64,000 nt of DNA from Amborella trichopoda (lineage: Eukaryota; Streptophyta; Magnoliopsida; Amborellales; Amborellaceae). Numbering within the stretch: the stretch's first letter is position 1; each line of letters begins with the position of its first letter. The notes below the pieces were generated by a model that searched no databases, was not told where the DNA came from, and worked only from the letters and a program-made list of their open reading frames with translations. The stretch is taken from positions 948,966-1,012,965 of the forward strand of contig NW_006497672.1 in NCBI RefSeq assembly GCF_000471905.2, read 5' to 3'. A program made the translations under genes and the position numbers. Below are positions 47,829 through 60,708 of the stretch, piece by piece.

Positions 47829-49484
47829 ACTATCAAATCGATCACCATGCCAAGCCCTACAAGAAAACAATCATCTTTTGATCAATTGGGCATCAGAACA
47901 ACTCCAGATCATCCATGAAAGATCACACAAGTTTTAGGGCAATACAAGGACTGTTCTAAAATTTCACAGATAGTTAGGAAGGGGCAAATCTGTCATTTTG
48001 CAACCCTATTTTCTAATTTCTTTCAATTCAATTTAATCTTAATTTCCAGCAATTAGTGTTACTTTTCATCATCCACCCATGTTTGGGACAAACTCTATAT
48101 ATACCACGTACCATCATTGTACGTGAGAGAGGAAAAAACGCACACACAGAATACACAAAGAGAGTTTTTATTGAATAAAGTTCTCTTTCTTCTCATTGTT
48201 GGGTCACATGTGGAGAGAGAGTAAGGTGAGAGAATCTTTTGGACTGGTACCCTTAGGCTCAAGTAAACCTTCTCTCTCTTCTTTTTCTTTTCTGCTCCTC
48301 TCTCATCCTCTCTTTCTTCTTCCTCATTCTCTGTCTCAGCCCCTTCTCAGAGACCATGCACAGCAGTGGCGGTGTCGTGCGTTCCTCTCCTATAGTCTTA
48401 CAGGCCACGCATGGTGATGGCAACACAATGCGTGAAATCCTTTCTCCTTCTGCTTTCGTTCCTTCCTCCCAACGAGACTTGCAGTTGGCACTGCGCGTTG
48501 TCGTCCGCAGACGTATCCTCAACGTCTCAGGGAGGAATGTGGGTAGCGAATCTTATTGCCGTCCGTGAGGGCTTCACCCTGTTGTGTTACTATTGTAGGC
48601 AACGATGTGCATTGTCGTCGACAAAGGATTGTGGAAATATTAGTTGCCGTATGATGACTCCTCCCGCCCCTCTCTGTGCCCATCGCCGTGCGCTCCATGA
48701 GAGGTGATCACGGTGCGACTTATGAGAAGTTACTATCGTGCGCCTCGCCAGGAGTTATCGTCATCCACAAGGGACGTGTTGCCTCCTTGTGTTGCCAACG
48801 GCGACGCTTATTGCCATCTACGGGCTTCTCTCGTGTTCCACATCTAGTGCCGTGCACCTCATGAGTAGCTATCATCGTAAGTCTCACCAGAGGCCATCGC
48901 CGCTATCAAGGGACACTTCAACTTCTCATGATGTCAAAGGCAATGCCCATTGCCGTCTGGGTTCTTCCTCCCTCTCTCTTCTTCGTCTTTCTCTTCGTCC
49001 TCTTTTATTCTCTTCACTCTTTTCTCTTCTCACTTGACCGAGGGTAGACATAGCCTTAGTTTCGAGTAGTATTGTCGTCGTGTTGATCCTGAGAACCATG
49101 TCCATCTTGCTACCACTCCGAGTCAGTAATTTTCCAGCTGTCATGATAGTCTCGCCCCTCCATCAAGTTGTCTCCCCTATTCTATCTTTATTTGAACCTT
49201 CCGCTTCATCACTTCCTCATAGTCTTGTGCAGAAAACAAGGCTATTACAGGTCAAGGGAGGCAATTCTGAACCAGCTAAAGCAGTTGGAGGGTTTTTCGA
49301 CGTGACCTAAGAAGGCACACATGCGAGCTAGCCCGAGTAAGTCCGAACCCACCTTAAATTTCTCTCTCATTGGTTGGTATACCTGCCCTTGCTCTTGAGC
49401 AAGGTTTCAAGAGAGCGATCTCAAATCTCGGGTTCACTAGAAACCTGAGATAAGTGCTGTCAGATCACTTAGATTCAGAGGCTG
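47829..49484 (+). mobile_element. LTR I: 3' part of the 3' LTR of element B
   Basis: Resumes with 'ACTATCAAATCGATCACC', the text that follows the break point of LTR C. TATA box at 48095-48103 (CTATATATACC). One hairpin is CACGCAT (48406-48412) with ATGCGTG (48428-48434). The end is cut about 25 bp short of the usual AACCA terminus, where plastid-like DNA begins. Confidence 0.8.
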
Positions 49485-49494
49485 GGCCTTCTTT

Positions 49495-49800
49495 TCGCAC
49501 TATTAAGGATACGGTAATAATGGAAAAAATTGGATTCAATTGTCAACTGTGTACATCCTATCAGAAATAGGATTGACTACGGATTCGAGCCATAGCGCAT
49601 GTTTTCATAAAATCCGTACGATTTTCCTGATAAAAATCGAGTAGGTATTACATGAAGAAAATTTTGTTTAGCATGTTCTATTCGATACTGGTAGGAGAAC
49701 AACCCGACTCGGTATTGTTAAAAAACAAAGAGAGAGGAAGCAGAACCCATTCAAGATGATATGGATCAACCCATTCTTCTTACACTAAAGATCTTACCAT
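49495..49800. other. Plastid-like DNA fragment (NUPT)
   Basis: About 305 bp, including 'GGATTGACTACGGATTCGAG', 'AAATCCGTACGATTTTCC', 'AGCATGTTCTATTCGATAC' and 'GAAGCAGAACCCA', which I recognise as conserved land-plant chloroplast DNA. I cannot place the locus with certainty. It has no similarity to the flanking elements and sits exactly between two broken element ends, as filler DNA would. The call rests on memory of chloroplast genomes. Confidence 0.65.
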
Positions 49801-51421
49801 GCACGTCCTGGCCGCATGACGTTAAACTTCTTTGCCCAGGTCCAGGAGCCATAACCTTAAACACGTCCTCACATTTGCACACCCCCCTTTTACGTGCATC
49901 TTCATGCACGACTTCCCTACCCGACCCATCCGTGTGCGCACACCACCTCATTGCTTCCCTAGTGAACTCATTCACTTCACTACCATTACTATCTATCATT
50001 CCCTAGTGAGTCTCACCCGGGGTCACAAAATGGCAAACCATCTCACCATCCATACTCTTCATCAGTTAGTGGGTCACCACTTTTCACCCACCATTCACAC
50101 ATCATCCATCTTTCGTAGTTAGCTTCTGTCTCCCCAAAGTGAGTCAAAACCACCACCATACTCACTCCATGGCCTCCACAAACTGTCATTCCTTATCACT
50201 ATGGTCCAGCTATATGACCCTAAACTATAGTGCATGTTGTGGCCGCATGACGTTAAAAGGCTTCGCACAGGTCTCGAAGGCAAGACCCTAAACATGCCTT
50301 CACAAAAATAGCCATGGTGTACATCTAGACAAGGGAACACCATGAGTAAAAATGACAGACGAGCATGGTCACGAAATCATGAGTAAAAGAGTTCCACAAA
50401 AACAAACACCCAAGCATGGTGAAAAAAACCCCAAAAGGCCACCGTGAGAAAAATTAGACAAAAGGGTGGACATGGCCCCAAGTTCATGGGTAAACGAGCC
50501 TAAAAATAAAGGAAGTCAATGAAAACCATCCTTACAGTGCCACTTTCCCTGTTCAAGTGAACCCGTAGGTTGATGTAACATCACAGCCGCTGCCGGCATC
50601 TAATTACCTAAACAAGCATAATCCTGGCTAATGAGGTCCACACAAAATCCTCAACTGTTAGCATTCAATAACAATGCAAAATGTCTCACCCGAGAGTGAG
50701 AGCCTCATAAGATCTCCCACACTTAACCTCCAAAAACAACAAGAGTCCTTAAGGGCGAGGACGACAACTGAAAGATCCCTCCAAAATGTTAAAGATCCCC
50801 TTGAAGGCAAGAAACTGACAAAGCCAAGGCTTAACCTGTCGGAGACTTTAGGGTCATTCCTCTCCATGACATCGCCTAGCCAAAAACCTTCCTTAGGCGA
50901 TAGGCCCAGACCTTCATGACATGCCAATGAAAAGCCCCCAACTGGACCCGACAGGACGGGACCCATGAGGGTGCCTCACCAAAATTGCCCCTAGCCGACA
51001 TGCTCAGATCTTCAAGACAAGTCAGAAGTCCCCCATCTGGACCCCATTGGATGGGACCTATAGAGATACCCTGATCATCAAAAGCAAACCTAGTGTTGCA
51101 GCAAACAATGCCGACCAAAGGTTCATAACACTTTGCCTCCAAGTAGGCCCGATTCTAACCAATGAGGTCCTTACAAAATCTTCAAACTGTGAGAATTGTA
51201 ATCAGTCCCTCGAGGGTGATGACCTCTATAAGATCCCTCAAAAGACTCTTCTCCCCATAAAGTCGCCATGGATGGACCCGTACATTGCGTCCAGATGTCT
51301 GAGCATCCGAGTTATAGCATTGCGTAGATAACCTCGATGTTCACGTAGTCCTGTGGCTAGCCAGGGGACATTTCTAGAATGAATGTACTTCTCTTGAACT
51401 GCAACATTCTGTGGGGCATGC
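49801..51421 (+). mobile_element. 3' internal region of a truncated plus-strand copy
   Basis: Inverted counterpart of 8068-9900 and 29895-31700: a few minisatellite-like units (49805-49870, 50205-50290), 'CACCATGAGTAAAAATGAC' blocks, AGATCTCCCACACTTA, and GTGGGGCATGC just before LTR E, a plausible polypurine tract. It begins abruptly after the plastid-like DNA. No coding frame recognised. Confidence 0.65.
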
Positions 51422-53760
51422 TGTTGGAAGATATTTTTCATCATCATGGTTCCCCGGTCAATAAAGCCTAACATGCAGTGGAATTTTTTATAGTCTCATA
51501 ATAGCCCCAAAACTGGCCAAGATCTTTATAAGTACGTTCAAAAGTATCCTACCAAGTTTGGTCACATTCTGACATGTCTAAGACAGCGCAGAGTGAGAAA
51601 TAGTTTCGACAGAATCAGCCTCTAGCACCCTGAAATTGACCCTATAACTAGAGCTATATTTTTGGTATCTCAATTTTCTATAAGACCACCTCCATGGGAT
51701 CCGGAATGGTTGAAAACCCCCAGGGGTCAAATTTCAGCTTGAACGAACATTCCAGGAAGAAGTTTTAAGCAAAAGAGAGAATAAGAAGACATGCATGGTA
51801 TTCCCGTGCGGCCACCCTTCAACTCAACTCCATTAAATGGGAAGTTACGAGTAGTGAATTTTGATGCTTATATCTCACAAGTCTCAAGTCGGATCGGGCT
51901 CAATTTGTTTGAGTGTATTCGTCTTGTCAAGATGAGCATTTTGATATGTGGCACGCCCCACCACGACGCCCAAAAGTGAAGAAAATTTTGAGAGAAGTTG
52001 CTGATCCGTGAAGAAAGTGTAGGAAAATCAGTAATGTTGTGCCCCACTTGAGCAGCCAAATCACACCGCTCGTGAACCGGATCGACGTGAAACCAATTCC
52101 ATCGTGTGCGTAAGGTCTAGGGGTATCTCTACTTCAAACCCCATACATGATGAACGGTCAGATTCTGCACATGAAGGAGATGAAGTGACTACAAATTCTG
52201 TCACTAGAATTCTAAATTCTGGCCAAAACTCCAAAGTTGCAAAATCTTCGTCCGGGCACAAAATCTAACTGCTTTTGTTGCCCCGCATTTGTGATGGCAT
52301 GCTCAGTGTGATCCATTAACTAAATCATAGAAAAACATCAAGGAACGAGTACACAATTGATCCAAAGTTTCAAGATTCATTCAAATTTCAAGTCACATGA
52401 TCATGTCCCAAAAACAAGATCCATGGCTCGAAGTTGGTATCAAATCGATCACCATGCCAAGACCTACAGGAATTTGATGCTTACGCTATCTGTTCTTTCT
52501 CTCTCCTCTATACCTAACATAGTCGGCGATGCTTAACACCGCCTGTGTCTTTCTCTATCCTCTCTTCTTAACACAGTCGACGATGCTTAGCAACGCCTGT
52601 GTCTTTCTCTGTCCTCTCTTTCTAACACAGCCGGCGATGCTTAGTGCCGCCTGTGTCTTATCTCTCCTCTTCTTCTAACACAGTCGGTGATGCTTAGTGC
52701 CTCTTATGTCCTCTCTCTCTCTTCTTTTTCTAACACAGTCGATGAAGGAATAGTGTTGTCTTCTCATGCCTCTTCTCCCGCCACAGCAGGTGAAGTCCTA
52801 GCTCCGCCTGTGTCTCCTTCTTTCTCTCTCTTCTGTCACACTAGAGGAAGCACATCATCGCTTGTGCCTTTTCCTTCTCTCCCTAGTCATCATAGCCGGT
52901 AGTGAATCATCCGATTAAGTTTTCTTTCTCCTCCTCTTGTTACCGTCGATGTCTTTGCTCCTTCCTTCTCTCTTCTCTCACACTCTTCCCCTCCTTTCTT
53001 TCTCTTCCTCTCCTTCTTTCTATTCTCTTCTTCTTCTCTTATCCTACTTCTTAATCTTTCTCTATGATCTGCATTCTTTTTGTTATTCTTTCGTTTGATT
53101 AAGAGGGGATGAAATTAGCCTTCCATGATAGTCTTGTTGTCTAGCCGTAATATTGGTGTGTCAGAATTATTGTGCTTGCTTTAATGCCATGACATACTAA
53201 CCGTCATGTCTAGCTAGTCAGTATAGATATTGATGTCTAGTAGTAATTCTGTTGAGTCGGTCTAAGTTACCGAGCCCTTTTTACTGCCACGTCAAGCCAA
53301 TTAACTACAAGTTCTTAGTCATTGTGTTGATCTCCCCTCTTGGTCAAATTCTTCTGTCCCCCATCTTTCTTCTCTCATTATTCTCTTCTTCTTTTTTAAT
53401 GTGCACGCTTGTGTAAGTTCACTCAAAAGCAAGGTGAGGTCTCTTGACCCACCTGTCCTATAACATTTGCCATATGTGTGTGATTGCAGAAAACAGGAGA
53501 ATACAGGGCAAGGGAGGTGATTCCGAACCAGTTTTACTACTGGGGGGCTTTCTTCGTGATCTAAGAGAGCTCCCACGCGAGCTAGCCCGAGTAAGTCCCG
53601 AACCCACCTTAAATTCCTCTCTCATTGGTTGGTCCACCTGCCCTTGTTCTCGAATGAGGTTCCTGAGAGAGTGATCTCAATATCGCGGGTCTCCTTGAAA
53701 CCAGAGACGCGTGCTGCCCGATCATCCTGATCTGTAAGGTGAGATCTAGGCAGCTAACCA
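51422..53760 (+). mobile_element. LTR E, shared by a 3' region (left) and a 5' region (right)
   Basis: Starts TGTTGGAAGATATTTTTC and ends GGCAGCTAACCA, followed by a PBS. It has lost the TATA region: after 'ATCACCATGCCAAGACCTAC' (52468) it jumps to the hairpin array. On the left it has the proper 3' internal end, on the right the proper PBS and gag. It therefore serves as an LTR for both sides, as in a tandem product of LTR recombination. Confidence 0.8.
52500..52770 (+). repeat. Hairpin array in LTR E
   Basis: Five units of about 53 bp: ACACAG-CGGC stem, GATGCTTAGT-type loop, GCCGCCTGTGT stem, then a CT-rich spacer. In the unit at 52625-52656 the 11-bp stems match except one base. The loop equals that of the unit at 6573 in LTR A apart from one base, although the stems differ. 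Confidence 0.7.
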
Positions 53761-53763
53761 TCT

Positions 53764-53781
53764 TGGTGACTCCATTGAGGA
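53764..53781 (+). other. Primer binding site after LTR E
   Basis: TGGTGACTCCATTGAGGA, three bases after the LTR end; Tat-group tRNA-Arg type with a few changes. Confidence 0.7.
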
Positions 53782-53959
53782 CTTACTACCCCTCAGTCAG
53801 ATCGTACTTATTTGGCTAGTTTCTCCTTTATGTTTTCACACAGCGCTTATGGCTTGCGGGTTCTGTAACCCATTCATCTGGATCGAAGATTTTCTCATCC
53901 CCGCATTCGCGAGTGTCCCCAGGGCACAAGTTCTTTAAACTTCATTCCCAACCCTTCTT

Positions 53960-56900
53960 TTGAGAAAAGACCCCAGGTCTAGCTCCCAGGTCTTAACTTG
54001 GATTGGAGTGAGAAGGGACTTAAAATTCCTTAACTCCCCATCTCCTTACTTCTGTGGTATCTCCACCAAGGCACCTTGCATCGACAACACATCTGTTGCT
54101 ACACACATCATGCACACTGGCAAGTCACTTGTCGATCATATTGTCGAGGTAAGCCGAAAGGCTGCCCAGTCCCTCTCTACAAAAGGCAAACAAGTTGCCA
54201 TTGCTCCGGTGGGTCCCCGCAAGGCTATCCCCCACATTCTTACACCACCACAAGTCTCCACCTCTAGAGGGTCGACACCTCAAGGCGGAGAACCTTCACC
54301 CTCCACCTCCCGCACACCCCATAAGGTTCGTGGGTCATCCACTCAAGTCACACCTCCGGGCAACCTATACATTACCTCGAGTCAGTGTCTAGGATAAAAC
54401 CTCCCAAGGCCAGGTCTTGCCTATGTTGCTCATATGCATCCCATTTCTCGGGGCAACGCCATCAGTGCTACAACCCAAGTACACAGGAGACGATCTTCTT
54501 GTCCTCCTACACAACACATACAAGCCTATAAGGGATAGGCCTCCACTTGTTCACTTACAGACACTTGCTCGTAGTTCTCAGCCTCCTAAGGCCAGACCAC
54601 TTGCTCTAGCCCCGGCTAACCCCCAGGTCACCCGTGATCCTTCTTCAAGGGGCACGCACGTGTCGCCATCACAGACAACACCCCTCGCCTGCGAGTCAGG
54701 CCTCCTTATCAGTCAACCCTACTTTTGCCTGCTCCTCCTTCTTCAAGCATGCACCTCCAGCCATGGTACTCGAAGACCTTCTCCAAAAGTACCATCCTGA
54801 ACCAGCCCCATCATTTCGGTCGTGACTCGGGTGCCCACAAGAGAGCTTAGGGCAAAGACCAGATGGAAGATTAAGTCCTTCAGCCTCCCCGGCCCATGAT
54901 GACTCCAGTCCCTGGCCCTCATCCTTTGCCACACCTGATTGAGACAGCTCTCTCTTGTGTAGGAAGAGATGACCAGATGCAGTCCCGATCATAGTTTTGG
55001 TGTGAGATTCATAAAAACCTCAAAACTAAATGTGATAGGGGTTTGCAAATTCTAACCAAGCAAGTGACCAAGGCGGTCGGGGTAGCCAGCTTTGATGACC
55101 CTCTTCGCTTGAGCCCCTTCTGCACTCTTCACATGACGAAGCTTGAAAAAAGAGCTCCATGAGCCCTGCACTATTGTTAGTGTCATAAAAGACGCCCCAA
55201 CCACTCAGCAGCCACGGTCTCAAAGACCGTAGAGAATTGGTCCTCACATGATCGGCATAAAAGACCCGAGTCCAGTCGAGGCATGCTAACCCCCTGCTAA
55301 CCGATCTGCCACGTGCAACCCGTCAAGTTCGTAAGCCTTTAACTGTAATTAAGGCTAACCTCTCGGGGAAAACAGTCAGCGTAATGGTTATAAATGAGCC
55401 TGACCGGCAGGAAGACCTCATGAACAAGTTTGAATACATGGTGCGCGCAATGATGGAGAAGATTGATCGTATAGACGTCGCACGACAATCAGCTAACCAT
55501 GAGGTCAATTCCCACCACTAAGATGGTGTACCTCCATGGCAATCCATTCCCTCTGCCTCACAGGACAATTCTGTCCCTCACCCGTCTCGCAGGTAGACAT
55601 TGATGCTATGATAACCTACAGCTTAAAGAACAAACAAATTCCGGGGATACAGGGTGTAATGCCTTATCAAAAGTCGTATCCTTCATACATTGACCAGGTC
55701 CTGTTTCCCTCGAATTACAAGAAAGGGAAGTTTCCCCTATTTAATGGAACCACATCCCCCAACTAGCATATCACCTACTTCGAAGCAGTGTGTCGAGAAA
55801 CAGCGGCTGATGGGAGACTCCTTCTCCTTCAGTTTGTGGAAACCCTTGACAGCCCAGCTTTTTAGTGGTATGCTCGACTCCCTCCAAACTCAATACATAC
55901 AAGGGAGGAAATGGAGAAGTTGTTCCATCAGTGTTTCTATGAGTTTGACAGAGAGGTTCAAACCATCGAGCTTCTCACCCTGTCTCAATCCCATGCTTGA
56001 GAAGGAAGCAATCCAAACTTGTGTGCGAAACATGCGACCTGAGATTTATCTACACGTCGAGGCCTCTAATCCGACTTTCATGTTAGAGCTGATCTCCAAA
56101 TCAGTCCACATAGAAAGCCTATCACGCTACCACAGCACGACCACCATCTGCAAGCTCGGGGAACAATCGGGGCAATGGAAGCTCTTGGACTAACACCTGA
56201 GGCAGCCAACAAAAATGAGTAATCAGTGCAGCCGTCATTGACAATGATCCGAAGAAGGCTCCCTCCCAAACATTAGACCTCTCCAAAGGGGTGAGCACAA
56301 TAAAAACAACGCCCTAGGCAGGAAAGCAACAAAACTTATACAACCGAGTACCCCCGCCGGCCAACCTTAATTGGGATGATCATTTCACCAGGCATAAGAA
56401 TAAGGTCTACCCTTTTGAGAAGGAATGGGTCCCTGCACTGTTCCAGTTATTATTTGAATAAAACATGATCGAGCTTCCAGAAGCCAAGTTCCCTGAGCAA
56501 GATGGGCTCGATACTCAAGCAAATTATTGTTCTTACCATAAAAGGATCAATCATCTCACAGATGACTGCTTCACATTAAAAGATATTATTGAGGCCTTGA
56601 TTCAGAAGGGTCTGATCAGGCTTGAAGACTTAAAGAAGGCATTAGGGGCATAAGAATCTCTCTAGCAGTAACTGTCCAAGAGGAAGATGAAGACCCTGGT
56701 ATTCTTCACACCTTCTTTGTTATAATGATTTTGGAAATCTTAATCACACCGAAGCCGGCAAGGCAACCTCGATGCCTTGTGCAGGGGATTGAGGACCGTT
56801 GGTGCCCATATCACCAGATATGGGGCCACTACCTATGGGAATGCACCAGTTTCCATGATGTATTCGTAAAGAAAATGCGGGAATGTCATGACTTTTACAA

Positions 56901-57770
56901 CGTCCCAGTAAGTGATCCCCAAACCACTGCTCCACTGGTGCAAGAGGGCCTCGCAAAACAAGACTCACATAATAATGACTCTGATCTTGCTGAACCCTCG
57001 ACTTCTCAGCCCTGGATAGTCCACCATGAGTAAAGTAGACTCAAGTCCTTAAGATGAGAAGCATTTTGCCAAGCTTGAGATTTTCACAAGCCTAGTGAGA
57101 CGAATCAAACACCACCTCAGAAAACTAGAAGGAGATGGACCCCAAGGGCTGCTCACTAGAGAAACAAGACGGCTCAACCGCCAGTTGAGCAGGAGTTTTT
57201 CAGGCCTCTTCCCTCACTGTCAACTTTACTAGACTTTATCCCTGGCTCGAACCTCCTTCCTTCCCACTAAGAGGACTTCCCTGAGCCATCTTCAACTCAG
57301 AGTTTGTCCAATGAGGGTGACAACATTAAAAGAACTCCCCAACGGTCTAAGCAAGGGAAAGACCTAAAAGACCCCCTGCACACGTCCAACCTTGGTGATG
57401 ACGTAAAACACTGCCCAGATCGGTCTCATGAGGGGAACGGCCATAAAAGTCCCCCACTTTCTGACCCTTCTCCTTCTTCTTCTTCTACTTCTCATCCTTC
57501 CTCTTCTCTGTCACCTATAGGTACATCCTTGAAAATTCCAAACTTCGAGGCTCTTGACAGAGAGCTTGAAGGATCTAATCTAACCAGGATGCAACGGAGG
57601 CGGTTGAAAAAGATGCCCGCCCAGACAGGAGGATTCTTAACAGTTGCTGACGTCTGGCAGCTCGAGCTAAAGCACAACCATCCTCTTCGAAGAAGCACAA
57701 AAATTCAAAACCAAAGAAACCCCAATGGCCCCCTGAGCCTGACTTTCAGCAGAGACTAAGGATTCAAGAG
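53960..57770 (+). pseudogene. gag of the element starting with LTR E
   Basis: N-terminal segment 53960-54397 ('STKAPCI', 'RKAAQSLSTKGKQVA') and Pro-rich linkers are followed by the core at 55640-56100 ('KSYPSYIDQV', 'ETLDSPAFQWYARLPPNS', 'FHQCFYEFDREVQTIELL'). Zinc-knuckle-like 'NYCSYHKRINHLTDDC' (56520-56570) and 'WCPYHQIWGHYLWEC' (56800-56850) come next, then the linker 'RMQRRRLKKMPAQTGGFLTVADV' (57585-57660). Frameshifts occur after the first core part (55764) and elsewhere. It is the most complete gag with both knuckles. The linker leads to the pre-RT region with no protease between. Confidence 0.75.
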
Positions 57771-59019
57771 GGCAAACTTTTTACTCTCAGGAAGCTTGCC
57801 ACATGGTACATGTTTATGAACCACAAGCCAGCGTGGGGTAAACACTGCTGGCACTCGTGCAAATACGGTGTGATTCATACAAGGACGCTTCTAGCCCCAC
57901 CATTGTTGAACCTCAATTTCCCTTTGACATTCAAGACAAGCTACAACCTGATATGCTTTTCATGTTTGAGGTTGACCCTTCTGTCCCTCGGTTTGAGAAA
58001 GGCACAGAAATCATGACCTACTCTAGGGCTCTATTGGAGGCAGAGGTGTCAGAATCATGGGTCTCTGCACTTGAGGTTGATGAAAAGACCACTAAAAAAA
58101 ATGAGGAAGAGTTGTAAGAGGCTCCAATAGAATGGAAAGAAGGTGGTCAAGTAGTAGCTGACAAACTCGAAGAAATAAATCTAGGGGATGAAGTCGACCC
58201 TAGACCTACTTTCATCTCGACAAATATGTCTCTAGAAGAAAAAGAAAATTTCACTACTTTCTTGTGAGAAAATCGAGACATCTTTGCTTCGCATTACCAT
58301 GAGATGCCTGGTTTAGACCCTCAAGTCGCTTTCACCATCTTGGCATCGATCCGACTGTCAAACCTGTCAAGCAGAAATCAAGGAGGTTTAGGGCAGGCCT
58401 CAAAAATGCAGATAGATGTCGAAGTGACCAAGCTCAGACAAGCAGGTTTCATCTGTGAAGTCAAGTACCCGAAATGACTAGCAAATGTTGTTCCAGTCAA
58501 GAAGAAGAATTGCCAACATTCGTGACCTGAATACCGCCTATCTTAAAAATGACTTCCCGTTGCTGTTTACCAAGATGCACATCGATTCCACAGTTGATTG
58601 TGAAATATTTTCCTTCATGGATGGATACTCCGGATATAATCAAATACGGATGGCACCTAAGATGTGGAGGCCACTGCATTCTTAACTCCAAAAGGGGTCT
58701 TTTGTTACACAATGATTCCTTTTGGATTAAAGAATGCTGGTGCCCTATGCCAGAGAGCAATGATGACCTTCTTCAAAGACATGATGCACAAAAAGGTTAA
58801 GTGTTATGAAGATGACTCTATGGTAAAATTCGAGGAAAAATATGCTCACATAAGAGACCTTGAAATGGTACTTGAGCGACTACGTCTTCATCAACTTAAA
58901 ATGAACCCACCGAAATATGCTTTCAGTGTGCGTTCAGGAAAGTTCGTGGGGTTCATTGTCAGACATCGAGGGCTTGTAGTTGAGCTTGTCAATATTAAGG
59001 CGATCCAAGAAATGCCATC
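57771..59019 (+). pseudogene. Pre-RT linker and truncated reverse transcriptase (element E)
   Basis: 57940-58250 is the linker ('VSALEVDEK', 'EEINLGDEVDPRPTFIS') that in Tat elements joins protease to RT. RT follows with 'HYHEMPGLDPQV' (58290), 'FICEVKYPK' (58448), 'FSFMDGYSGYNQIR' (58610), 'TPKGVFCYTMIPFGLKNAGA' (58685) and the catalytic box as YEDD (58805-58816) instead of YVDD. It stops in the connection region, where LTR F begins at 59020. Stops and frameshifts are present. Confidence 0.8.
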
Positions 59020-60708
59020 TGTTGCAAGGTATTTTTCATCAACATGGGGCCCCCACTCAATAAAGGCCTAGCAAACAGTGAAAATTCTAACAGTCTCATA
59101 ATAGCCCCAGAACTGGTCAAGATCTTCATGAGGTCTCGTAAAATTCTCTTACCTACTTCATCAGATTCTAACATGTTTAAGGCAGTATAGAATGAAAAAC
59201 AGTTCTAGCAAAATCATCCTCTAGCACCTTGAAACGGACCTTATAACTAGAGCTACATTTTCAATGTCTCAATTTATTGTAGGACAACTACCAATGCAAC
59301 TGACACATTTGAAAACCACTAGCGGTCAAATTTCAGCTCGAACAGACACTTCAAGAAGAAGTTATAGGCAAAAGAGTGAAACAGGAGGGGCCGCATGCTA
59401 TTCCCGTGCGGCCACCTTGCAACTCCCTCCCACGGTAGGGACAGTCACGACTAGTGACTTTCGACGCTCATATCTCACCTGCCTAAGTCGGATTGTGCTT
59501 AAATTTGGTGAGCATGTTTGTCGAGTCAAGACGAGCGATTCGATATGTGGCACACCTCGTGAAGACAACCAAGTGCGAGGAAAAGATAGAGAGATGTTGC
59601 TGTTCTGTGAAGAAAGTGTAGGAAATTCAGCAATGTCCTGTCTCACTCAAGTGGTCGGATCATGCCGCTCATGAGCTCCATCGATGCGAGACCAATTCCA
59701 TTACAAGCGTAAGGTCTCGGGCTATCATTGACCCAAACCTCGTACATGATGAACGGTCGGATTCTGCACACGAACCTGATGAAGCAACTGAAAATTCTGT
59801 CGTCGGAATTCCATATTCCTGCCAAAATTCCAAAGTCGTGAAATCTTTCTTCTGGCACTTAATCGAGCTGCGTTTGTTGCCCTACAATTGTAACTGCATG
59901 CTCAATATAGTTCAGCAAAGAAATCATCAAAAAACATCAAGGAACGAGTACATTATCGATCCGATGTTTGAAGATCCACTCAAATTTCATGTCACATGAT
60001 TATGCACTACAAAAACGATTCATGGCTCGAAGTTGGTATCAAATCAATTGCCATGCCGAGCCCTATAAGAAAACAATCATCTTACGATCAACCGGGCATC
60101 AGAACGACACCGGATCATCCATGTAAGATCACGCAAGTCTAGGGCAACACATGGACTGTTCTGGAATTCCATGAATTGTTAGGAAGGGGCAAATCTGTCA
60201 TTTTTCATCTTATTTTCTAATTTATTTTAATTTAATTTAATCTTAATTTCCAGCAATTAGGGTTACTTTTGATCATCCACCCATATTTGGGGCAAATTCT
60301 ATATATACATACCAACATTGTATGCAGAAAAAAAAGACACACACACATGATCAATCTCCTTGCAAAAGAGAGAGTTTTTACTGAATATAGTTTCCCTTTC
60401 TTCCCACTGTTGTGTCACACTTGAGAGAGAGTGAGGTGAGAGAAAATTTTATCCGGTATCATTAGGTTTGAGGTAAACCTTCTCTCTCTTCTTTTTCTTT
60501 TCTTCCCTCTCTCCTCTTTTCTCTCTTCTTTTCCTTCTTCTTCTTCCCCGTCTGAGCTCTCCTCAGAGGCCATGCAAGATAGTGGTAGTGCCATGTATGC
60601 CTCTCGGGTAGCCTCACAAGTTGCACATGGTGATGGCAGTTCCATGCACATGTCTCTTTCTCCCTCTGTTCTATCTTATTCGCGAGGCCTACAGACAGCG
60701 CTGCTTAA
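59020..60708 (+). mobile_element. LTR F (plus), inserted in RT of element E and cut by LTR G
   Basis: Starts TGTTGCAAGGTATTTTTC directly after RT coding sequence and is collinear with LTR B until about 'ACAGACAGCGCTGCTTAA'. TATA box CTATATATAC at 60299-60308. The recurring LTR frame is open (about 59730-59930), and a sense frame at 59264-59674 is also open. The remainder of the element lies beyond the window. Confidence 0.8.

Larger units (their letters stand above)
14200..49484 (+). mobile_element. Element B: Tat-lineage Ty3/gypsy retrotransposon, interrupted by element D-H
   Basis: Order on the plus strand: LTR (14200-17246), PBS, gag, RT/RNase H, second RNase H, integrase, antisense-promoter remnant, minisatellite, 3' LTR split into 26159-27172 and 47829-49484. 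Without the nested 20.7 kb it is about 14.6 kb. The second RNase H and the tRNA-Arg-like PBS place it in the Tat group. It lacks a recognisable protease and the PMD gene. It inserted into the PMD gene of element A. Its right end is lost about 25 bp short of the LTR terminus, so its target duplication cannot be checked. Confidence 0.8.

Noticed and set aside
14200-49484. Assignment of the family to Ogre (TatIV)
   Set aside because: Ogre elements have an extra sense ORF upstream of gag, which I do not see; the antisense gene and 3' tandem repeats fit Retand-like Tat elements better, though this is not certain.
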